Shown: one piece after another, positions 1-6,857 of the stretch
Layout of the letters: the number at the start of each line of letters is the position of its first letter
Position numbering within the stretch: the stretch's first letter is position 1
Made by a program: the position numbers and the translations under genes
Notes under the pieces: model-generated
Database searches by the model: none
What the model was told of the DNA's origin: nothing
The model's input: the letters and a program-made list of their open reading frames with translations, nothing else
Source: Casp-Chloro-G3 sp002816715
GTDB taxonomy: Bacteria; Chloroflexota; Dehalococcoidia; Lucifugimonadales; UBA3495
Direction: 5' to 3'
NCBI GenBank assembly: GCA_027623815.1
Contig: JAQBUV010000090.1
Coordinates: 1 to 8,748 of the forward strand
DNA length: 8,748 bases

Positions 1-45
1 ACTCACCACCACCCTTCAAATCTGCCGTCTCAGCGGCCCCACTAT

Positions 46-68
46 TATATTACCTTTATATTACCTTT
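46..68. repeat. short 11-bp tandem repeat, AT-rich
   Basis: The unit TATATTACCTT occurs twice head to tail (46-56 and 57-67) and is followed by another T. It lies in AT-rich non-coding sequence at the left edge. No function is evident; it could be a trace of slippage or part of an upstream region for something left of the window. Confidence 0.5.
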
Positions 69-133
69 GTTTTTCAGCCAAGGTGTACTAGCTCGATTAA
101 CCAATCCTCCATAATCGAGCCCAAGGTTCCTTT

Positions 134-189
134 GTAGGGGGAGACACCTATGTGCCTGCCCAGGGCCGCACACACAGGTGCGCCCCTAC
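134..189. repeat. imperfect inverted-repeat element between genes
   Basis: Two arms of 22 bases face each other: 134-155, beginning GTAGGGG and containing ACCTATGTGC, and 168-189, containing GCACACACAGGT and ending CCCCTAC. The outer seven bases pair perfectly, and the inner ACCT/AGGT parts pair with small offsets. The loop is about 12 bases (156-167). No open frame fits. The layout resembles the short GTAGGGG...CCCCTAC palindromic elements scattered between genes in many bacterial genomes; family membership is from memory. The remaining bases in 1-237 show no gene that I can support. Confidence 0.6.
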
Positions 190-237
190 GTTTATCCGAC
201 GGGATTAAACAAGAACAGCAGAGCGCAAACCATAGTA

Positions 238-267
238 AAGAGGGGAACACTCAGGTGCTCCCCTCTT
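238..267 (-). terminator. intrinsic terminator after the CBS/CorC gene
   Basis: Arms 238-250 and 255-267 form a 13-bp stem around a 4-base loop. The only imperfection is A246 facing C259 on the plus strand. In RNA made from the minus strand this becomes a G-U pair, so the stem is fully paired only for leftward transcription. The hairpin starts 24 bases after the stop codon of the leftward gene. The run of T after it is short (TTTA), so termination may be incomplete. Confidence 0.75.
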
Positions 268-290
268 CTTAAATTGATCGACCGGTAATT

Positions 291-1517
291 CTAGCTCGCT
301 GCTTGGTTCGCCGGTGCCTCACGGGCAATGGGGTTGATCCGCAACTTGCGGAGGCGTCGGCCCAAGATAGAGACTACTTCAATTCTCAATTTATCGGTTT
401 CCACTACGTCACCAGCTTGAGGAATCCTGCCCAGCGTGCGGTAAACGTAGCCACCAACGGTATCAATATCGGTGCTATCCAAAACTGAGCCAAATAGCAC
501 TCTGACCTCATCGGTGGTGACGCCGGCGTCAACCAGGGCTGAACCGTCTGGGTAGCGGACTACCTCAGGCTCTTGGTCGCGAGAGAACTCATCCTCAATT
601 TCACCAACGATCTCTTCCAGCAGGTCCTCCATTGTTACCAATCCCTCGGTACCGCCATACTCATCCACCACAATTGCCATCTGGAGGCTCTTTTCTTGAA
701 ATTCTTCAAGCAGGTCATCCAGATGTTTGGACTCCGGGATGAAAAAGGCAGGCCGTATCGCCTCACGAAGAGACTTGTCACTCTCTCCCCGACCCAGAAT
801 GGACAACAAGTCTCGGGAGTGGACAATACCCACAATGGAGTCGATACTCCCTTCGAAAACGGGAAGGTGACTGTGACCATTTTGGCTCATGGATGCCGCC
901 ACTTCGGGCAAAGTCGACGTTACGTTTACCGTAGCCATGTCCAGTCGGGGCGTCATGATTTCCCGGACAGTCGAAGCGTCAAGGCGGATAATCGACCGCA
1001 GCATCTCTCGGTCTCGCGCGTCAATGCCGCCGGACTCCGCCGCGGCGATAACCTGCTCCTCCAACTCCCATTGCTCCTCGTCGGTGGGTTCACCGGGGGC
1101 GCCGTTGGTTGATGCAGTGCCGTGTCCGTTACTTGCCCTGCGGTCAGAACCGGATAACGCGGTGCGTTGTAGGGGACCCAAGCAAGCTTTGGCTTTAAGC
1201 GGGTATTTGGCGACAACGGCAAATATCAGCCGATTGACTACCGAGAGCACGATCAAGAGAGACAGGGCCAGAATAGCAATCAGCCACCACGCGGGTGTTT
1301 GAACGCTCAATACCAAGAGGAGACCTGAGAGTGAAATTGCGATGATGCAGGCGTATTTGAAGGAGCTTATTGCAAACCCAAACCCGCGAGCCGGCCGGGA
1401 TGCGAATAGACTGTTCCCAACAGTCGCTGCGTGTTCAGCGAGGCTCGAGTAGGTAAACAGAAGAAAGAACGCCGTGAAAACTAATGCTGACGGTAAGAAA
1501 CTACTATCAGTATCCAA
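291..1517 (-). CDS. hemolysin-family CBS-domain protein (CNNM/CorC type)
   Basis: This 408-residue protein carries hydrophobic membrane segments at about 8-25, 54-71 and 77-102, then a polar linker (115-148) rich in Gly, Ser and Asn. A Bateman module follows: the REIMTPR motif (185-191) opens the first CBS domain (to about 245), and the second covers about 250-310 with VDEYGGTEGLVTMEDLLEEI. A CorC_HlyC transporter-associated domain ends it (about 318-398). The family is linked to magnesium/cobalt efflux or ion homeostasis at the cytoplasmic membrane; the 'hemolysin' name is historical. The N-terminal membrane part is short compared with full four-helix CNNM domains. The start is TTG: an in-frame TAA lies only two codons upstream, no other start codon fits between, and the next Met comes after the membrane region. 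AGAGGG lies 6 bases upstream of the TTG. It follows glmU after 64 bases and is probably co-transcribed with it. Confidence 0.9.
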   Translation of the reverse strand: MDTDSSFLPSALVFTAFFLLFTYSSLAEHAATVGNSLFASRPARGFGFAISSFKYACIIAISLSGLLLVLSVQTPAWWLIAILALSLLIVLSVVNRLIFAVVAKYPLKAKACLGPLQRTALSGSDRRASNGHGTASTNGAPGEPTDEEQWELEEQVIAAAESGGIDARDREMLRSIIRLDASTVREIMTPRLDMATVNVTSTLPEVAASMSQNGHSHLPVFEGSIDSIVGIVHSRDLLSILGRGESDKSLREAIRPAFFIPESKHLDDLLEEFQEKSLQMAIVVDEYGGTEGLVTMEDLLEEIVGEIEDEFSRDQEPEVVRYPDGSALVDAGVTTDEVRVLFGSVLDSTDIDTVGGYVYRTLGRIPQAGDVVETDKLRIEVVSILGRRLRKLRINPIAREAPANQAAS

Positions 1518-1520
1518 ACT

Positions 1521-1538
1521 TTACCCTCTCGGACTCAT
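1521..1538 (-). other. 5-codon upstream frame MSPRG* before the TTG start
   Basis: On the minus strand an ATG (1538-1536) preceded by AGGGG at 6 bases opens a frame encoding MSPRG and stops at TAA (1523-1521). The next codons in the same frame are AGT and then TTG, the start of the CBS/CorC gene. Its GGG codon is also part of the ribosome binding site of the main gene. It could be a leader peptide coupled to the main gene, or the ancestral start cut off by a nonsense change. An in-frame TAG directly upstream of AGGGG-CTC-AAC rules out a longer frame. Confidence 0.4.
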
Positions 1539-1581
1539 GTTGAGCCCCTAGAAGGAATCTATCCTCCTTGCTAACACCGAA

Positions 1582-2940
1582 TCAACTCTTGTTTGGTGTC
1601 TTGTCTAATATTCTAGCAGGAACTCCAACGGCAAGTCTACCCGCGGGCACGTCCTTAGTTACCACTGATCCCGCTCCGGTAACGGCGTCTGCCCCCACCG
1701 TTACCGGAGCAACCAGCATGGTGTCGCACCCAATGAACGCTCCTGCGCCGATAATTGTGTGTAATTTGTGCTTTCCGTCGTAGTTGCAGGTGATGGTGCC
1801 AGCGCCGATATTGACACTGGCGCCAATCGTCGCATCACCCAGATAGCTGAAGTGTCCGGAAACTGCTCCCGCTGCAAAACGGCTGTTTTTAACCTCAACG
1901 AAGTTGCCGATATGAACGCCCGATTCCAAGTGTGCGCCGGGTCTCAGATGACTGAAGGGGCCAATATCAATGTCATTCTCCATGACCGCTTCTTCCAGCA
2001 CGGAGGCGGTAACCCGGCACCGATCACCCACCGAAGAGTCCCTTATCATCGAGTTAGGGCCAATCAGGCAGTCTTCACCAATGGTAGTCTGCCCGGTCAA
2101 GACGGTGTTGGGCAAAATCAAACTGTCCTGACCAACCGTAACCCCCGCTTCAATGTACACCGAAGCGGGGTCTTGGATGGTGACTCCCGACAGCATCAGT
2201 TGGCCCAGGATTCGCTGCCGCTGCACCGACTCAACCTGGGCCAACTGGACACGATTGTTTACCCCCATCATCTCGGTGGGATCACCAGCGGCTACACCCT
2301 GAATGCTATCTCCTTGGCCATTCCCCATCGCTACCAACGAGGTCAAGTATATTTCCCCCTTGGGACTCGGTGGAATCTGATTCAAGTTGTCCAACAACCA
2401 GCGAGATTGGAAGCAGTAGGTGCCCACGTTAACCTCGGCGGGCGCGTCCGGCGGGCCTGGCCAGTCGGCGGCTTCAACAATGTCGGTAACCTGTCCCATA
2501 TCATTTCGGACCACTCGGCCCAAGTCGTTAGTCAGAATCCCAGCCACGGTCAGCATCGTCATCTGATGAGCCTGCGAAGTGTGGCAATCCAGCAACCGTT
2601 GCATCGAGTCCACTTGAACTAACGGAACATCGGCGTTCTGCACCAGGACGTGCTCAACTTCGTCGCCCAGCGACTCAACTGCCCGGCTGACCGCATCACC
2701 GGTTCCCAGCACCCTGGGTTGCGTGGCATACTCCACCGAGTCGCCCAGCAATTGGCGAATGGCCGCGCCGTTGCTGGGGGAGACCACCACCACAATACGG
2801 TCTATTCCCAGCCGTCGAAGCAAATCAACGGGATACCGGATCATTTCTTTGCCGCAAACGGGGTGCAGCACTTTGGGGGTGCGGGATTTCATCCTCACAC
2901 CCTCCCCGGCGGCTAATATTACTCCAGCCCACTGGTTCAT
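1582..2940 (-). CDS. glmU: bifunctional UDP-N-acetylglucosamine pyrophosphorylase / glucosamine-1-phosphate N-acetyltransferase
   Basis: GlmU acetylates glucosamine-1-phosphate with acetyl-CoA and then uridylates it to UDP-GlcNAc, the cytoplasmic precursor of peptidoglycan and other envelope glycans. The 452 residues match the usual family length. The N-terminal nucleotidyltransferase shows LAAGEGVRMKSRTPK (9-23, with R16 and K23), LGTG (78-81), ADVPL with metal-binding D104, and N228 in GVNNR. From about 250 onwards hexapeptide repeats form a left-handed beta-helix. Acetyltransferase residues fall at R333, K351, H363, Y366, N377, N386 and K392, positions I recall as the same in the E. coli enzyme. 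ATG is preceded by AGGGGG at about 6 bases. In the first domain ADVPL replaces the more common GDVPL. Long open frames opposite it are shadows. Confidence 0.97.
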   Translation of the reverse strand: MNQWAGVILAAGEGVRMKSRTPKVLHPVCGKEMIRYPVDLLRRLGIDRIVVVVSPSNGAAIRQLLGDSVEYATQPRVLGTGDAVSRAVESLGDEVEHVLVQNADVPLVQVDSMQRLLDCHTSQAHQMTMLTVAGILTNDLGRVVRNDMGQVTDIVEAADWPGPPDAPAEVNVGTYCFQSRWLLDNLNQIPPSPKGEIYLTSLVAMGNGQGDSIQGVAAGDPTEMMGVNNRVQLAQVESVQRQRILGQLMLSGVTIQDPASVYIEAGVTVGQDSLILPNTVLTGQTTIGEDCLIGPNSMIRDSSVGDRCRVTASVLEEAVMENDIDIGPFSHLRPGAHLESGVHIGNFVEVKNSRFAAGAVSGHFSYLGDATIGASVNIGAGTITCNYDGKHKLHTIIGAGAFIGCDTMLVAPVTVGADAVTGAGSVVTKDVPAGRLAVGVPARILDKTPNKS

Positions 2941-3004
2941 CGCTGACCCCCTGTACAGTTTCCCGGCTGTGGCGTCTATAATCCCGAGTTATCCGGTTGC
3001 ATCG

Positions 3005-3013
3005 ATTATATCA
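3005..3013 (-). promoter_or_regulatory. extended -10 promoter for glmU
   Basis: Reading leftwards, the minus strand has TGATATAAT, a perfect -10 hexamer (3010-3005) with the TGN extension of extended -10 promoters. No good -35 hexamer lies 16-18 bases upstream, which is typical when the extension is present. Transcription would start near 2998, giving a leader of about 58 bases before the glmU ATG. Confidence 0.5.
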
Positions 3014-3113
3014 GTCGATGGCTTTAGCTGCCGCCATGATCCCATCTGATGATGGTCGGTGCTCACCCGCCGATTTGCGTTTAAGGTTTCCATAAAATTG
3101 ACAAGTATTGGCG

Positions 3114-3142
3114 TTGACAAGCCAGCTAAGCGAAGGCACAAT
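3114..3142 (+). promoter_or_regulatory. sigma-70-type promoter for the amidase operon
   Basis: A perfect TTGACA (3114-3119) is separated by 17 bases from CACAAT (3137-3142), four of six matches to TATAAT. The predicted start near 3149 leaves a leader of about 80 bases before the small-subunit gene. A second TTGACAAG lies exactly 16 bases upstream (3098-3105) and has no matching -10. The 291-base spacer 2941-3231 holds this promoter and the leftward glmU promoter; I see no gene in it. Confidence 0.55.
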
Positions 3143-3231
3143 TTGCCTAGCTAAGGCATCCTGGTTGAATGTCGCCAACACCGCCATTTCAACCCTTGCC
3201 AAATCTACTCTAATGTGCGGAGGTAACCGGT

Positions 3232-3429
3232 ATGGCTGACCTCACCGAAACTGAAATCTTGGCATTGGCCAAGGTCTCCGGGATCACCATCCCCAGCGAT
3301 TTGATCACTGAAGTTGGCTACAGCCTGAACGGTCTGCTGGAGGCTTTAGGCCAAATTGACGTGCCTGGTATTGACGAAGTGGAACCGTTGCCGATAGTCC
3401 TGCCACCAGCATCCAGTTCAAGGAGTTGA
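3232..3429 (+). CDS. GatC/AtzG-like small subunit of an amidase
   Basis: This 65-residue protein begins MADLTETEILALAKVSGI and continues with a predicted helical segment (about 20-40) and an acidic stretch, IDVPGIDEVEPLPIVLP (39-55). The helix-helix-acidic/proline tail layout is that of GatC, which wraps around the amidase subunit GatA, and of the shorter AtzG-type (DUF4089-like) proteins that pair with the amidase AtzE. At 65 residues it is well short of a typical GatC (about 95) and closer to AtzG. It has a strong GGAGGT (3219-3224) 7 bases before ATG, and its stop lies 5 bases before the amidase start. No gatB is present here, so a role in tRNA-dependent Gln-tRNA synthesis is not supported. 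I infer that it stabilises the following amidase. Confidence 0.65.
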   Translation: MADLTETEILALAKVSGITIPSDLITEVGYSLNGLLEALGQIDVPGIDEVEPLPIVLPPASSSRS

Positions 3430-3434
3430 TAACG

Positions 3435-4850
3435 ATGGATAAAGCCCAGATTCCTTTCCTGTCGGCGACCGAGCTGTCGGCCTTGATCAAGGCCAAGGAT
3501 GTATCACCGGTGGAGGCCACCCAGGCTTACCTGGACCGCATAGAGCAAGTGGATGGCAAGCTGAACTCCTACATCACCATCTGTCGTGAAGAAGCCCTGG
3601 CGCAAGCACGGCAAGCCGAGCAGGAAATCGCCGCCGGACGCTACATTGGCCCGATGCACGGCATCCCGGTGGCGGTGAAAGACCAATTCAACACCAAGGG
3701 CATTCGCACCACCAACGGCTCAACCATCCACCAGAATTTCATCCCAGATGAAGACGCCACCGTGGTCGCCAATTTGAAGCAGGCTGGCGCGGTGTTGCTG
3801 GGCAAGCTGAACATGAGCGAATACGCCAGCGGCGACTCCTTCCACCATCCTTACGGGCGGCCGCACAACCCCTGGGACTTGTCCCGCAACCCGGGAACTT
3901 CCAGTAGCGGCTCCGGCGCGGCCACCGCCGCCTGCTTATGCTCCACTTCGCTGGGCGAGGATACCGGCGGCTCCATCCGTGGCCCGGCGGCCTTCTGCGG
4001 TCTGGTGGGAATCCGGCCCAGTTGGGGCAGGGTCAGCCGTTACGGAGTGTTTGGCGCATCCTGGTCAATGGACACCGTCGGCCCAATTTCCCGCACCACC
4101 GCCGACTGCGCAATGACCTTCGCCGCCATCGCCGGATACGACCCCAAAGACCCATACACCTGGGACGTTCCGGTGCCTGATTATGTGTCAATGCTCAGCG
4201 GAGACATCGTCGGCATCAAGGTTGGAGTGATTCAAGAACGCGTCGATGCTGATGTGGTTGAGACTGACGTTCGGAACGCGGTGGTTAAGGCCATATCAGT
4301 CTTGGGGGAACTCGGAGCCACGGTTCAAGAAGTAGAGTTGCCCTTGCTGCTTCACTCCGCGGTGATTTCATCCATTATCATCGGCACCGATGTCGCATCG
4401 CTGGTTCGAAGCGATATCGCCGAGCACCTGTCCGAGTTTGACCACAACAATCAGGTGCGGCTGTTGACCGGCAGCATCATTCCAGCCATGGCGCAACTGA
4501 AAGCCGCCAAGTTGCGCCAGATGCTCCGCCAGCAGATACTGGATGCCCTGAAAACGGTTGATGTGCTGGTGCTGCCCACCTCGTCCATACCGGCGCCGCT
4601 GATACCGGACAAGGCAGGCATTGAGAGCAAACAGGAAGTGCTGGACGGTTTCAAGGGACGACGCAGCTATACCTCGCCCTTCAACCTGGCCAACACGCCA
4701 GCCTTGTCAATCAACTGCGGGTTCACATCGGATAACCTGCCGGTGGGACTGCAAATTGTCGGCAAGCCATTTGACGAGGCCAAGCTGTTCCAGGTCGCCC
4801 ATGCTTACGAACAGGCCACCGACTGGCACACGCGACGCCCGCCGGTGTGA
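3435..4850 (+). CDS. amidase-signature family hydrolase (first copy)
   Basis: This 471-residue cytoplasmic enzyme belongs to the amidase-signature family, which hydrolyses C-N amide bonds or transfers the released ammonia. The Ser-cisSer-Lys triad can be placed at K82 (PVAVKDQF), S156 (in GTSSSGSG) and S180 (in EDTGGSIRGPA). The 24-residue spacing between the two serines is the one I recall for fatty acid amide hydrolase. GRVSRYG (198-204) follows, as in GatA. The glycine-rich loop reads GTSSSGS instead of the usual GGSSGGS. ATG at 3435 is chosen because AGGAG (3421-3425) lies 9 bases upstream; the earlier in-frame TTG at 3426 would touch that site. It sits directly after the GatC/AtzG-like gene, suggesting a heteromeric enzyme. 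The substrate cannot be read from the sequence; without gatB it is unlikely to act as GatA. Confidence 0.9.
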   Translation: MDKAQIPFLSATELSALIKAKDVSPVEATQAYLDRIEQVDGKLNSYITICREEALAQARQAEQEIAAGRYIGPMHGIPVAVKDQFNTKGIRTTNGSTIHQNFIPDEDATVVANLKQAGAVLLGKLNMSEYASGDSFHHPYGRPHNPWDLSRNPGTSSSGSGAATAACLCSTSLGEDTGGSIRGPAAFCGLVGIRPSWGRVSRYGVFGASWSMDTVGPISRTTADCAMTFAAIAGYDPKDPYTWDVPVPDYVSMLSGDIVGIKVGVIQERVDADVVETDVRNAVVKAISVLGELGATVQEVELPLLLHSAVISSIIIGTDVASLVRSDIAEHLSEFDHNNQVRLLTGSIIPAMAQLKAAKLRQMLRQQILDALKTVDVLVLPTSSIPAPLIPDKAGIESKQEVLDGFKGRRSYTSPFNLANTPALSINCGFTSDNLPVGLQIVGKPFDEAKLFQVAHAYEQATDWHTRRPPV

Positions 4851-4853
4851 CCA

Positions 4854-5135
4854 ATGGCTATCCAGATAGACCCGCACGCCCTTGAGCGGGCTGAAGAGCG
4901 CGGCACAAATGAATCTGAAATAATCGATGTGATCCAGACAGGTTTTTCGGTGCCTGCCAGGCATGGACGATCACGCAGAGCAAAAGTCTTTGACTTTGAT
5001 CGGAGTCGAAATAATCGCTACTACCCACAGAAAAGAGTCGAAGTAATTTACACAATTGAAGAAGATGAGATAATAACGGTAACAGTTTATGTCTTCTACG
5101 GGCGTTGGGAGCACGATGATGCAGGTTCTGTATAA
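4854..5135 (+). CDS. DUF4258 protein, possible toxin-like partner
   Basis: The 93-residue protein shows the DUF4258 pattern: an N-terminal H8...R12...ERG helix with spaced Ile/Val, a basic central loop (GRSRRAKVFDFDR, 38-50) and C-terminal strands, VEVIYTIEEDEIITVTVYVFYGRWE (62-86). Genes of this family often stand beside a DUF2283 gene, as here, and such pairs are regarded as toxin-antitoxin-like; activity in this case is inference. ATG is 3 bases after the amidase stop and has only a weak ribosome binding site, so translation is probably coupled. The gene is AT-rich compared with its neighbours: 18 of 60 bases are G or C in 5041-5100. That points to separate ancestry or transfer into the amidase unit. 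Confidence 0.75.
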   Translation: MAIQIDPHALERAEERGTNESEIIDVIQTGFSVPARHGRSRRAKVFDFDRSRNNRYYPQKRVEVIYTIEEDEIITVTVYVFYGRWEHDDAGSV

Positions 5136-5331
5136 CTCCAAGACCGATCTCCTTTATTTTCGACTCGATGATAGGAAGCAGCAGGTGGTCAACAAGCGTG
5201 TCTCCGACGATATAGTTTTGGACATTGGCGATAACGACAGAATCGTCGGGATTGAAATACTGGACGCATCCAAAAACTTGAACCTGGATAAACTGTTGCC
5301 CGTGGTGTATGGCACCACCGCAGAGGATTGA
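5119..5331 (+). CDS. DUF2283 protein, possible antitoxin-like partner
   Basis: This 70-residue protein has the DUF2283 layout: a start with YNSKTDLLYFRL, then VSDDIVLDIGDNDRIVGIEILDASK (37-61), predicted as an all-beta fold with a closing helix. DUF2283 proteins are usually found next to DUF4258 or similar small genes and are suspected antitoxins. Two adjacent ATG codons (5116 and 5119) are possible. TGGGAG (5106-5111) lies 7 bases before the second and only 4 before the first, so 5119 is preferred. The start overlaps the end of the DUF4258 gene by 17 bases in another frame, indicating translational coupling. The following amidase begins 10 bases after its stop. Confidence 0.75.
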   Translation: MQVLYNSKTDLLYFRLDDRKQQVVNKRVSDDIVLDIGDNDRIVGIEILDASKNLNLDKLLPVVYGTTAED

Positions 5332-5341
5332 GAACAAAATT

Positions 5342-6691
5342 ATGACTGAAGCCTTTGAACTTTCAGTGTCGGAAGCGGCCAAACAAATCAGCCAGCGCGA
5401 GCTTTCGCCGGTGGACTTGGTAGAGTCTCTGCTGGCCCGCATTGATGAATTAGAGCCTGCGCTCAAGGCGTGGGTCTACCTGGACCAGGAATCGGTACTA
5501 TCGGACGCTCAAGCCAAAACGACCGAACTGCAATCTGGTGGCACCAAGGGTCTCCTGCACGGCGTTCCCATTGGACTGAAGGACATCTACTACACCGCCG
5601 GGATCCCCACCACCGCCTGCTCCAAGGTCTACGCCAACTTTGTCCCAGATTACGACGCAGCCACGGTCAAGCTGCTAAAGGAGGCCGGGGCCATCATCCT
5701 GGGCAAGACGGTCACCACCGAGTTCGCCTGCATGGACCCGTCGCCCACCATCAATCCCTGGAACGCGGCCCACACGCCCGGAGGTTCCAGCAGTGGCTCG
5801 GCGGTATCGGTGGCCGCTCGAATGTGTCCGGCGGCAATGGGGTCGCAGACGGTAGGTTCGGTGCTGCGCCCGGCGTCGTATAACGGCGTGGTCGGGTTCA
5901 AGCCCAGTTTCGGCCTGGTGAGCCGCTACGGGGTAATACCAGTAAGCTGGACGCTGGACACGATGGGCTGGATGACCCGCTCAGTCGAAGACGCCGCCCT
6001 GCTGTTGCAGGTGATGGCCGGATACGATTCCAACGATATGGTCTCCCGGCGGGAGTCAGTCCCCGATTATCTGGCCGGTCTACAGAATGGCCAGCCGCCC
6101 CGAATCGGCCTGCTCCGAGACTTCTTCTACGAGAACGCAGATGCTGAGACCATCAACCACACTGATAGCATCGTCCAGCAGCTGACCGACGCCGGGGCCA
6201 CCGTGGAAGTCCTGGCCATGCCCGACAGCATCAAGACCGCCATTGAAGACCAGCAGATTATTATGGCGGTGGAGGGAGCGTCCTTCCACCAACCGATGTA
6301 CGAAAAACAGGCTGAAGATTACCAGCCCATGCTGAGGGCAATGATTCGGCGCGGCCTGGATACCGACGCGGTGACTTACTCCCATGCCAAGGAACGCCGC
6401 CGCCAATTCGTCACCGACATGCGGTTGCTGGCGGAACGGGCCGATATATTATTGACTCCGTCCACGCCTCAACCGGCCCAGGCCGACATAACCAACACCG
6501 GCAGCCGCCTGTTCCAGGGGCCGTGGACTTCCTGCGGTCTGCCGACGATCACCCTACCCTCCGGGCTGGCCGGATCTGGTCTGCCGCTGGGCATACAGTT
6601 GGCTGGCCCATATTTAGGTGAAGCGGGCCTGCTTTCGGCAGCTAGATGGTGCGAGCAGACGCTAGATGTGCAATTGTCGCCGCCAGTCTAA
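5342..6691 (+). CDS. amidase-signature family hydrolase (second copy)
   Basis: A second amidase-signature enzyme of 449 residues, paralogous to the upstream one and aligned with it along its length (the SPVD/E start, HGVPIGLKD, SRYGV and AGYD motifs are shared). The triad maps to K80, S149 (in GGSSSGSA) and S173 (in GSQTVGSVLRPAS), again with 24 residues between the serines. TVGSVLRP replaces the commoner TGGSIRxP around the nucleophile. The chosen ATG at 5342 aligns with the first amidase; a start at 5309 would overlap the DUF2283 gene by 23 bases and add 11 residues without family resemblance. The ribosome binding site is weak (GAG 9 bases upstream), consistent with coupling. It has no small GatC-like partner of its own. 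Substrate unknown. Confidence 0.9.
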   Translation: MTEAFELSVSEAAKQISQRELSPVDLVESLLARIDELEPALKAWVYLDQESVLSDAQAKTTELQSGGTKGLLHGVPIGLKDIYYTAGIPTTACSKVYANFVPDYDAATVKLLKEAGAIILGKTVTTEFACMDPSPTINPWNAAHTPGGSSSGSAVSVAARMCPAAMGSQTVGSVLRPASYNGVVGFKPSFGLVSRYGVIPVSWTLDTMGWMTRSVEDAALLLQVMAGYDSNDMVSRRESVPDYLAGLQNGQPPRIGLLRDFFYENADAETINHTDSIVQQLTDAGATVEVLAMPDSIKTAIEDQQIIMAVEGASFHQPMYEKQAEDYQPMLRAMIRRGLDTDAVTYSHAKERRRQFVTDMRLLAERADILLTPSTPQPAQADITNTGSRLFQGPWTSCGLPTITLPSGLAGSGLPLGIQLAGPYLGEAGLLSAARWCEQTLDVQLSPPV

Positions 6692-6721
6692 GCAATTGGA
6701 CAGTTGTTCAATTTGGTTCTC

Positions 6722-6800
6722 GTCGTTCCGGCGGAAGCCGGAATCCAGCCGAACATATCAACCACCCTGGTATCTGGACACCGGCCTTCGCCCGGGTGAC
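6722..6800. repeat. 79-base inverted-repeat element (MITE/REP-like)
   Basis: Arms of 27 bases, 6722-6748 and 6774-6800, are imperfect inverted copies (about 19 of 27 match). Each ends with a perfect CCAG/CTGG inner boundary and GTC/GAC outer boundary, around a 25-base centre. The arms contain CCGGCGGAAGCCGG and CCGGCCTTCGCCCGGG. It starts about 30 bases after the amidase stop, could fold into a long hairpin and may help end transcription. The motif resembles GTC-ATTCCGGCGGAAGCCGGAAT elements seen between genes in diverse bacteria; that is from memory. No coding frame here is supported. Confidence 0.65.
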
Positions 6801-6857
6801 AAATAGAAACCCATTCCTAATTAAGCAAACTGAACCACTGCCAGAAATTGTCAAAAT

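Noticed and set aside
573..1112. 179-codon plus-strand frame opposite the CBS/CorC gene
   Set aside because: It overlaps the conserved CBS domains on the minus strand and shows no domain or ribosome binding site.
1768..2622. 284-codon open frame on the plus strand opposite glmU
   Set aside because: It lies entirely within the strongly supported glmU gene on the other strand, has no recognisable domain, and has a composition typical of an antisense shadow.
2977..2982. TATAAT on the plus strand as a rightward promoter
   Set aside because: No acceptable -35 lies 16-18 bases upstream, and a better promoter (TTGACA/CACAAT) lies closer to the operon.
3011..3202. 63-codon minus-strand frame in the divergent promoter region
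   Set aside because: It overlaps both predicted promoters, has no recognisable family features, and is not needed to explain the spacer.
3426..3434. TTG at 3426 as the start of the first amidase
   Set aside because: It directly abuts the AGGAG site and overlaps the stop of the previous gene; ATG at 3435 has correct spacing.
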